Assembly: GCA_013695505.1 (NCBI GenBank)
Contig: JACDAH010000056.1
Span: 1 to 10,483 of the forward strand
DNA: 10,483 nucleotides
Direction: 5' to 3'
Source: Chloroflexota bacterium
GTDB taxonomy: Bacteria > Chloroflexota > Limnocylindria > Limnocylindrales > CSP1-4
Shown here: positions 1-3,799 of the stretch, piece by piece
How the letters are laid out: each line of letters starts with the position of its first letter
Position numbering within the stretch: position 1 is the first letter of the stretch
Translations under genes and position numbers: made by a program
The notes under the pieces: model-generated
Told to the model about the DNA's origin: nothing
The model's database searches: none
The model's input: only the letters and a program-made list of their open reading frames with translations

Positions 1-29
1 CCGTCTGGATGAGGACGAAAGGAATTGCG

Positions 30-221
30 TTACTGGACCGATTTGATGGTGCTGCCGATGTAGCTGAACTTGTCGCTGATCTGGTTTCCCAGGAACAGCA
101 TCGCCACGATTGCGACCACCGCGATCAACGCGAGGATGAGAGCATATTCCGCGAGACCCTGGCCTTCCTCCGTGCGATGAAGGCGGTCGAGAAGACGAAA
201 GATTCTGGGCCGGATGAGCAT
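30..221 (-). CDS. Flp/Fap-type class III prepilin (pilin 1, divergent copy)
   Basis: A 63-residue Flp-family prepilin, the small subunit polymerised by Tad secretion machines into thin adhesive pili. The leader is basic (R4, R6, R9, R13, R16), followed by the prepilin peptidase signature: cleavage is expected after G20, giving a mature N-terminus QGLAEY with the invariant Glu-Tyr at 25-26. One hydrophobic helix runs from about 27 to 44, then a short polar tail. The ATG at 221 is chosen because AAAGGAGGTGA stands 5 nt upstream; the frame stays open for 28 more codons but those have no ribosome site. The tail (NQISDKFSYIGSTIKSVQ) differs clearly from pilins 2-4, so this may be a distinct or minor subunit. 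It has its own candidate promoter at 294-321. The mature peptide would be 43 residues. Confidence 0.9.
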   Translation of the reverse strand: MLIRPRIFRLLDRLHRTEEGQGLAEYALILALIAVVAIVAMLFLGNQISDKFSYIGSTIKSVQ

Positions 222-226
222 GAGGT

Positions 227-237
227 TCACCTCCTTT
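227..237 (-). promoter_or_regulatory. Very strong ribosome binding site of pilin 1
   Basis: The minus strand reads AAAGGAGGTGA here, close to a full complement of the 16S anti-Shine-Dalgarno sequence, 5 nt before the ATG. It fixes the start of pilin 1 and suggests a heavily translated structural protein. Confidence 0.85.
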
Positions 238-293
238 CTCCGGACAGTCTGGTGCGGCGCAATGGGTCCGTGGACCCCCGGTATCTGCCAGTC

Positions 294-321
294 ACGGTAG
301 GCCATCGGGGCAAGGTGTCAA
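294..321 (-). promoter_or_regulatory. Candidate sigma-70-type promoter of pilin 1
   Basis: On the minus strand a perfect TTGACA (-35, at 316-321) is followed after 16 nt by TACCGT (-10, at 294-299). Transcription would start near 287, leaving a leader of about 65 nt before the ATG at 221. The -10 matches consensus poorly, but the same TTGACA/TANNGT arrangement precedes pilins 2 and 3, which raises confidence. Confidence 0.55.
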
Positions 322-339
322 TAGCCCGAACGGCCCGCC

Positions 340-346
340 GGTGCGT
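340..346 (-). promoter_or_regulatory. ACGCACC heptamer upstream of the pilin 1 promoter
   Basis: The minus strand reads ACGCACC, 18 nt upstream of the TTGACA element. The same seven bases occur 19 nt upstream of the TTGACA of pilins 2 and 3. Sequence around it at pilin 1 is otherwise unlike those copies, so shared ancestry explains it less easily. It may be an activator site; the binding protein is unknown. Confidence 0.35.
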
Positions 347-365
347 CGAAGCCACCATGAATAGC

Positions 366-401
366 GAACGACCGCCGGACACTTTCGTCCGGCGGTCGTT
401 C
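366..401 (-). terminator. Perfect 15-bp hairpin downstream of pilin 2
   Basis: Arms 366-380 and 387-401 are perfect reverse complements (GAACGACCGCCGGAC and GTCCGGCGGTCGTTC) around a 6-nt loop. The element begins 16 nt past the stop of pilin 2 in the minus direction. There is no clear U-tract, so it may be a non-canonical terminator or an RNA 3'-end stabiliser. Its core is shared with hairpins at 783-809 and 1194-1220. Confidence 0.6.
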
Positions 402-417
402 CGTTCAGCCGAGAGGG

Positions 418-588
418 CTAGATCGAGCTACCGACCGTGCTGAGGATCTTGCTGACCTGGCCGCCGAGGAAAATCAGGGCGACGATCGCAACGATCGCGA
501 TGAGAGCGAGGATCAGCGCGTACTCGGCGAGACCCTGGCCCTCCTCGTCACGCTTGAAGGAAGCGATGATTGCATGCAGGAACGACAT
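418..588 (-). CDS. Flp/Fap-type prepilin (pilin 2)
   Basis: A 56-residue prepilin of the Flp family. The 17-residue leader MSFLHAIIASFKRDEEG ends in the glycine expected at the peptidase site; the mature 39-residue peptide begins QGLAEY, with Glu-Tyr at 22-23, and is mostly one hydrophobic helix (about 24-42) ending in QVSKILSTVGSSI. The start at 588 is supported by AAGGAGGT about 8 nt upstream. The mature part is identical in amino acids to that of pilin 4, while leader and upstream DNA match pilin 3, so the gene looks like a mosaic. It has its own promoter (646-675) and is followed by a strong hairpin (366-401). In Flp systems the Glu-Tyr pair at the mature N-terminus is needed for assembly. 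Role as a Tad pilus subunit is inferred from family. Confidence 0.9.
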   Translation of the reverse strand: MSFLHAIIASFKRDEEGQGLAEYALILALIAIVAIVALIFLGGQVSKILSTVGSSI

Positions 589-645
589 ATTTGGGTACCT
601 CCTTTCCGTTGAAGCTCCACGACCCCCGCGGCGTGGGCGGCCGCC

Positions 646-675
646 ACCTTACGCAACGGCTCCGGCCAATGTCAA
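646..675 (-). promoter_or_regulatory. Candidate promoter of pilin 2
   Basis: Minus-strand TTGACA (670-675), an 18-nt spacer and TAAGGT (646-651). The predicted transcript would start near 639 and carry a leader of about 50 nt ending in the AAGGAGGT ribosome site. The aligned pilin 3 copy keeps TTGACA although the bases beside it differ. Confidence 0.55.
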
Positions 676-694
676 TACCTCGGATGCGGTGTTC

Positions 695-726
695 GGTGCG
701 TTCCGGCACGACGCGGCGGCGGGCCG
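695..726 (-). promoter_or_regulatory. Conserved block upstream of the pilin 2 promoter
   Basis: These 32 bases match 1105-1136 with a single difference, while the 19 bases between the block and the -35 differ at many positions. The block contains the heptamer ACGCACC (minus strand, 695-701) and an imperfect 12-bp dyad CGTTCCGGCACG at 699-710. It lies where an activator of a -35/-10 promoter would bind. Because the whole region is a duplication, conservation alone is weak evidence. Confidence 0.4.
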
Positions 727-782
727 AACCACGCTCCCAACCCCCCCGCCTCGGCGCCGCGCGCCCGCTCCGGAATCCAGAA

Positions 783-809
783 CGACCGTCGGACCCGGTC
801 CGGCGGTCG
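783..809 (-). terminator. Hairpin downstream of pilin 3
   Basis: Arms CGACCGTCGGAC (783-794) and GTCCGGCGGTCG (798-809) pair over 12 positions with one non-Watson-Crick pair and a 3-nt loop. It begins 21 nt past the pilin 3 stop, at the junction of the two tandem pilin cassettes. No U-tract follows. A near-identical copy is at 1194-1220. Confidence 0.55.
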
Positions 810-830
810 CTGTCGGTGGTTGGCGCTCGA

Positions 831-1001
831 CTAGATCGAGCTGCCGACCGTGCTGAGGATGGTGCTGACCTGGCCCCCCAGGAAGATGAGGGCAACGATC
901 GCAACGATCGCGATGAGGGCGAGGATCAGCGCGTACTCGGCGAGACCCTGGCCCTCCTCGTCACGCTTCAATGAAGCGATGATTGCATGCAGGAACGACA
1001 T
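831..1001 (-). CDS. Flp/Fap-type prepilin (pilin 3)
   Basis: A 56-residue Flp prepilin differing from pilin 2 at two positions only (Leu for Phe at 11 in the leader, Thr for Lys at 47 in the tail). Cleavage is expected after G17, leaving a 39-residue mature peptide beginning QGLAEY. The frame is open further upstream, but the ATG at 1001 is chosen because GGGAGGT precedes it by about 8 nt and the protein then aligns end to end with pilins 2 and 4. At DNA level the leader and about 220 bp upstream match pilin 2, showing a tandem cassette duplication, whereas the mature-coding half has diverged from pilin 2 more than pilin 4 has. Candidate promoter at 1057-1085; hairpin beyond the stop at 783-809. 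Confidence 0.9.
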   Translation of the reverse strand: MSFLHAIIASLKRDEEGQGLAEYALILALIAIVAIVALIFLGGQVSTILSTVGSSI

Positions 1002-1056
1002 GCTTGGGTACCTCCCTCCGTTGAAGCTCCCCGACCCCGAATCGTGGGCGGCCGCC

Positions 1057-1085
1057 ACCGTACGAACGGCTCCTGCGGATGTCAA
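1057..1085 (-). promoter_or_regulatory. Candidate promoter of pilin 3
   Basis: Minus-strand TTGACA (1080-1085), a 17-nt spacer and TACGGT (1057-1062). The predicted start near 1050 gives a leader of about 50 nt. Spacing is optimal for a sigma-70-type factor, although the -10 is a weak match. Confidence 0.55.
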
Positions 1086-1104
1086 GACGTTGCGTGCAGT
1101 GTCT

Positions 1105-1136
1105 GGTGCGTTCCGGCACGATGCGGCGGCGGGCCG
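1105..1136 (-). promoter_or_regulatory. Conserved block upstream of the pilin 3 promoter
   Basis: Second copy of the block at 695-726 with one base changed. It carries ACGCACC (minus strand, 1105-1111) 19 nt upstream of the -35 and the imperfect dyad CGTTCCGGCACG at 1109-1120. Candidate activator or operator site; the binding protein is unknown. Confidence 0.4.
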
Positions 1137-1193
1137 GGGCCCCCGCTCCCAGCGCCTCGTGTCGGCGCACGCCCCCGCCACAAAATCCAAAAA

Positions 1194-1220
1194 CGACCGT
1201 CGGACCCGGTCCGGCGGTCG
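1194..1220. repeat. Third copy of the hairpin family in the pilin cluster
   Basis: Arms CGACCGTCGGAC (1194-1205) and GTCCGGCGGTCG (1209-1220) around loop CCG, identical to 783-809. Unlike that copy it is 100 nt from the nearest upstream stop (pilin 4), with another hairpin between, so here it seems to be the edge of the duplicated cassette and not the main 3' end of pilin 4. Confidence 0.55.
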
Positions 1221-1265
1221 TCATCGGAGGTCCCGACTCGACTGAATCGAGGGCCGGGACATGGA

Positions 1266-1296
1266 GAGGCCGTCGAGCGCGTTGCTCGACGGCCTC
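1266..1296 (-). terminator. Perfect 13-bp hairpin downstream of pilin 4
   Basis: Arms GAGGCCGTCGAGC (1266-1278) and GCTCGACGGCCTC (1284-1296) are exact reverse complements around a 5-nt loop, starting 24 nt past the pilin 4 stop. No U-tract follows. It is unrelated in sequence to the hairpins after pilins 2 and 3, but occupies the same place. Confidence 0.6.
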
Positions 1297-1320
1297 CGCC
1301 CAACAGAGTCGAAACTCGAA

Positions 1321-1491
1321 CTAGATCGAGCTACCGACGGTGCTGAGGATCTTGCTGACCTGGCCGCCGAGGAAAATCAGGGCGACGATCGCAACGATCG
1401 CGATGAGAGCGAGGATCAGCGCGTACTCCGCGAGTCCCTGGCCCTCCTCGTCGCGACGGATCGCGGCGAGGAAACGGTGAACGAGTGCCAT
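1321..1491 (-). CDS. Flp/Fap-type prepilin (pilin 4)
   Basis: A 56-residue Flp prepilin. The leader MALVHRFLAAIRRDEEG differs from that of pilins 2 and 3, but the mature 39-residue peptide after G17 is identical to pilin 2 (QGLAEY start, hydrophobic helix, QVSKILSTVGSSI end). An earlier in-frame ATG nine codons upstream (1518) is rejected: CAGGAGGT lies 6-7 nt before the ATG at 1491, and this start gives the same 56-residue length as its paralogues. The mature-coding DNA of pilins 2 and 4 differs at only a few positions, which suggests recent duplication or gene conversion. The region upstream (1492-1633) lacks the TTGACA element, so this copy may be transcribed from another promoter or by read-through from pilin 5. 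A hairpin at 1266-1296 follows. Confidence 0.9.
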   Translation of the reverse strand: MALVHRFLAAIRRDEEGQGLAEYALILALIAIVAIVALIFLGGQVSKILSTVGSSI

Positions 1492-1598
1492 GCGGCAACC
1501 TCCTGGATGAGTACCCACCCCCGAGTGAGGGCTGCGCCATGATGGCAGGCGGCTGCAGGAACACCACTAGCCTATTCGTACCATCTCTTGTCTGCGCA

Positions 1599-1629
1599 GG
1601 GCCCGGTCCCGTTGGATGACCGAGGGCCC
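1599..1629 (-). terminator. Imperfect hairpin just after pilin 5 and the kinase operon
   Basis: GGGCC (1599-1603) pairs with GGCCC (1625-1629) and CGGTC (1604-1608) with GACCG (1618-1622), with a 2-nt bulge and a 9-nt loop. It starts 4 nt past the pilin 5 stop. No U-tract is visible. It may end the regulatory operon transcript or partly shield it from the pilin genes beyond. Confidence 0.45.
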
Positions 1630-1633
1630 GCAC

Positions 1634-1861
1634 TCAGGACGCGGCGTCGATCGCATCGCCCACGGCGTTCAGGACCGCGCTCAGGGTGCCGCCGAAGACG
1701 ACCAGCAGCACGAGCGCGAGAAGAGCGGAGAGGGAGAGAATCAAGCCGTACTCAACGATTCCCTGGCCGGCGGAGGCGGGGCCGGGCCAGCTGGCGCTGA
1801 GCAATCGGCTGATAGGGGCACGGCCGGCGCCGTCGGACTCAGGCGGGCTCTTCGTGGTCAT
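1634..1861 (-). CDS. Divergent Flp-like prepilin (pilin 5), overlapping the kinase gene
   Basis: A 75-residue protein ending in a Flp module: G32 followed by QGIVEY (Glu-Tyr at 37-38), a hydrophobic helix at about 39-58 and a short tail NAVGDAIDAAS. The expected mature form is 43 residues. The leader is unusually long (32 residues) and not strongly basic. The ATG at 1861 lies inside the end of the upstream kinase gene, overlapping it by 23 nt in another frame, and no clear ribosome site precedes it; translation is probably coupled to the kinase, or starts at an undetected internal codon. The sequence is clearly separate from pilins 1-4, so it could be a minor or initiating pilin. The Flp assignment rests on the cleavage motif and helix, not on overall similarity. 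Confidence 0.8.
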   Translation of the reverse strand: MTTKSPPESDGAGRAPISRLLSASWPGPASAGQGIVEYGLILSLSALLALVLLVVFGGTLSAVLNAVGDAIDAAS

Positions 1862-3053
1862 CGGTCGGCGTCGAGATGTCGGCCCGGAGCTGGAGCGTCC
1901 CGCCTCCGTTGCTCAGCTCGGCGGCGATCCCGATCGTCGCGGCCCGCTGCTCGATCTCGCGCCAGGTCGACACCGGAAGCGCGACGATCGCCGCCTCGCG
2001 CGCCGCCACGGAGCGCGCCTCGGCCCGTTCGCGCCGGTCGGCCATCATCGATTCGAGGGCCGGCGGCAGGTCCTTGTCGCTGCCTTCGACCGCCCTGAGC
2101 GCGGCCGCGACCTCGTGGTCGGCATCGGCCATCTGCTTGGTCGGGTCGCGATCGGCGGTGACCAGCGCCTCGACGACGTCCTCGGACCAGTCGAGCCGGA
2201 TCGCGATCCGGTCGGGCCGGCTGGACAGATAGCCGGTCAGGGCCTCATCGATGATCCGGAACAGGTTGCTCTCGAGGTCGACCTCGATCCGGCGGTCCTG
2301 GCCGACCGAGTCGAACTCGACCGCGATCCCCGCGCGGCGACCGCGCTCGCGGGCCGCGCGCCGCAGGGTCGGGACCAGTCCGAGGTCGTCGAGGACCATG
2401 GGACGGACGTCAAAGATGAACGTTTTCGTCGCGTCGAGGGTCTGCTGGACCATCGAGACGAGAAGGCGAACCTCGCCCCGCGCCCCGTCGGGATCGCGGC
2501 CGAGGAGCCGTTCCACGATCTGGGCCTGGAGGACGATGTTCGTCAGGCTCTGGGCGGGGCCGTCATGCATCGCCCGGGCAATCTCGCGGCGGAGATCCTC
2601 CTGGGCGTTCAGGACGATCCGCGACATCGGCGAGCCGGTGCCCTCGCCGGCGGTCAATCGCGCCGGGCCCTGGCTCGCTCCGCCACCGTCGGGAAGCGCC
2701 GTCCCGAAGACCTCCGCCAGCTCGAGCAGGCTGTCGCGGAAGCGGGCGAGCGTCTTGCGCTTGCCCTCGAGGACATCGACCTGGGCCTCCATGACGGCAT
2801 GCCGCCGGGTGAGCGAGACGAGCAGGGTGTTGAGGGCGACGAGGTCCTCCGCCGGGAGGTCGACGCCTGCGCTGAGCTTCTCGGTCGTCTGGACGCGGCG
2901 AAGCTCGTGGCGCGTGGCCTCGCTCGCGGCCTGGGCAACGAGCATCTCGATCTCGACGAGCTCGGCATCGAGACTCGAGATCTCGGCGACGAGATGGCTG
3001 GCGAGGTCGCCACCAGGCGCGGCGACCGCCGAGGCGTCGTGGGACGGGGGCAC
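1839..3053 (-). CDS. DegS/NarX-type histidine kinase with degenerate ATP-binding domain
   Basis: A 404-residue soluble protein with no membrane segment. Residues 20-115 look like an alpha-helical, coiled-coil sensor region. A HisKA_3 dimerisation domain follows (about 150-235) with phospho-acceptor H163 in the motif MHDGPAQ and the family's DVRPMVLDDLGL stretch at 215-226. The HATPase domain (about 258-395) is eroded. The N-box position reads RIIDEALTGYLSS, with no Asn-x-x-Lys/Arg-His. The DxGxG loop is replaced by TADRDPTKQ. Only the last strand motif (SNGGGTLQL, 381-389) resembles an active kinase. Autophosphorylation is therefore doubtful; it may be phosphorylated by the intact partner at 3799-4917, bind it, or act as a phosphatase. 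The GTG start at 3053 lies 8 nt after the response regulator stop, with GGAGG inside the end of that gene. It overlaps pilin 5 by 23 nt at its 3' end. Confidence 0.85.
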   Translation of the reverse strand: MPPSHDASAVAAPGGDLASHLVAEISSLDAELVEIEMLVAQAASEATRHELRRVQTTEKLSAGVDLPAEDLVALNTLLVSLTRRHAVMEAQVDVLEGKRKTLARFRDSLLELAEVFGTALPDGGGASQGPARLTAGEGTGSPMSRIVLNAQEDLRREIARAMHDGPAQSLTNIVLQAQIVERLLGRDPDGARGEVRLLVSMVQQTLDATKTFIFDVRPMVLDDLGLVPTLRRAARERGRRAGIAVEFDSVGQDRRIEVDLESNLFRIIDEALTGYLSSRPDRIAIRLDWSEDVVEALVTADRDPTKQMADADHEVAAALRAVEGSDKDLPPALESMMADRRERAEARSVAAREAAIVALPVSTWREIEQRAATIGIAAELSNGGGTLQLRADISTPTDDHEEPA

Positions 3054-3061
3054 GAGGTCGA

Positions 3062-3799
3062 TCAGTCCTCCGGCATCCGGATCCAGCCCTGACGCATCGC
3101 GTACACGACGGCCTGGGTCCGGTCGTTGACCGACAGCTTGCGGAGGATCGAGCTCATGTGGTTCTTCACGGTCTGCTCGCTGATCGACAGGGCATAGGCG
3201 ACCTGCTTGTTGGTCATGCCCTGGGCGATGTTGTCGAGGATCTCGACCTCGCGCGGCGAGAGCGGCGCGAAGATCGGGGCGGCCTCCTGACCGTAGACCG
3301 CGAGCTCGCGGAACTCCTTGAGCACGCGCGAAGCAACGGCCGGCTTCGAAAAGACCTTGTCGTTGATCAGGTACTCGCCGCTGACGACGCGGCGGATGAT
3401 CGTGACCAAATCGTCCGGGCCGACGTCCTTGAGGATGAACGCCGCGGCGCCGGCCTTGATCGCATCGAACAGGGCGTCCTCGTCCTCGGACGGGGCGAGG
3501 ACGATGATCCCGGTCGAGGGCAGCTCGCGCTTGATCCGCTGAGTCGTCTCGATGCCGCCCGGGGCGGGCAGCGCGAGGTCCATCAGGATGATGTTCGGCG
3601 ACGTCTCGATCGCCCGATCGATCGCGGTTCGGCTGTCGTCGGCCTCCCCGACGACCTCGAAGTCCGGCTCGCGCTCGAGGATGTTCCCGATCCCGACCCG
3701 GAACAGGGCGTGATTGTCGACGATGAGGATGCGGGTCAGCTCCCCGTCCCCTCGCCGGTCCGGACCGCCCCTCCGGCGTTCTCGACCGTCATAGTTCAT
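3062..3799 (-). CDS. NarL/FixJ-family response regulator with LuxR-type HTH
   Basis: A 245-residue DNA-binding response regulator. After a charged 20-residue N-terminal tail (rich in Arg, with ERRRGGPDRR), a receiver domain spans about 22-142: acidic residue D28, phospho-acceptor D74 in LMDLALP, and conserved lysine K124 in FILKDV. The usual second acidic residue beside D28 is Asn, and the switch threonine region reads LAPS; both depart from the family norm but tolerance is common. A linker leads to a LuxR-type HTH at about 178-240 (LSPREVEILDNIAQG, then SEQTVKNHMSSILRKL). The ATG at 3799 shares one base with the stop of the upstream kinase (TGATG), and GAGGAGG lies about 8 nt before it, so it is translationally coupled. 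It would take phosphate from that kinase and control promoters, possibly those of the nearby pilins. Confidence 0.93.
   Translation of the reverse strand: MNYDGRERRRGGPDRRGDGELTRILIVDNHALFRVGIGNILEREPDFEVVGEADDSRTAIDRAIETSPNIILMDLALPAPGGIETTQRIKRELPSTGIIVLAPSEDEDALFDAIKAGAAAFILKDVGPDDLVTIIRRVVSGEYLINDKVFSKPAVASRVLKEFRELAVYGQEAAPIFAPLSPREVEILDNIAQGMTNKQVAYALSISEQTVKNHMSSILRKLSVNDRTQAVVYAMRQGWIRMPED

Larger units (their letters stand above)
418..1240 (-). repeat. Tandem duplication of a pilin cassette (unit about 413 bp)
   Basis: Two adjacent units, roughly 418-830 and 831-1240, each hold a pilin gene, a ribosome site, a TTGACA promoter, a conserved upstream block and a hairpin, in the same order. 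Equivalent points are 410-413 bp apart: stops 418/831, starts 588/1001, -35 elements 670/1080, upstream blocks 695/1105, hairpins 783/1194. Matching stretches include GTTGAAGCTCC and GGGCGGCCGCCACC in the leader regions. The right boundary is approximate. Confidence 0.8.
1002..1320. other. Non-coding spacer between pilins 3 and 4
   Basis: This 319-nt stretch has no convincing gene; the open frames crossing it lack ribosome sites and resemble no protein I know. Reading toward pilin 3 it holds two hairpins (1266-1296 and 1194-1220), the conserved upstream block (1105-1136), the candidate promoter (1057-1085) and a leader of about 50 nt. The part up to about 1240 is the duplicated copy of the spacer upstream of pilin 2. 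Confidence 0.7.

Noticed and set aside
9..443. Plus-strand open frame covering pilin 1 and the spacer behind it
   Set aside because: It is antisense to pilin 1 and runs through a perfect hairpin; it has no ribosome site and no recognisable protein motif.
366..1220. Regularly spaced palindromes considered as a CRISPR array or integron attC sites
   Set aside because: The spacing of about 411-417 bp is filled by pilin genes and promoters, there are only three copies, and the period is explained by cassette duplication. No cas or integrase gene is present.
1686..3092. Plus-strand open frame of 468 codons opposite the degenerate kinase
   Set aside because: It is antisense to a gene with clear HisKA_3 motifs and tight operon spacing. 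Its product is a low-complexity Arg/Asp/Gly-rich sequence with no recognisable domain, as expected for the shadow frame of a GC-rich gene.
3737..3799. ERRRGGPDRR tail of the response regulator considered as a PilZ-type c-di-GMP motif
   Set aside because: The RRxxxR-like pattern occurs in a short charged tail with no PilZ beta-barrel after it; the receiver domain starts at once. Arg-rich tails of this kind arise easily in GC-rich genes.
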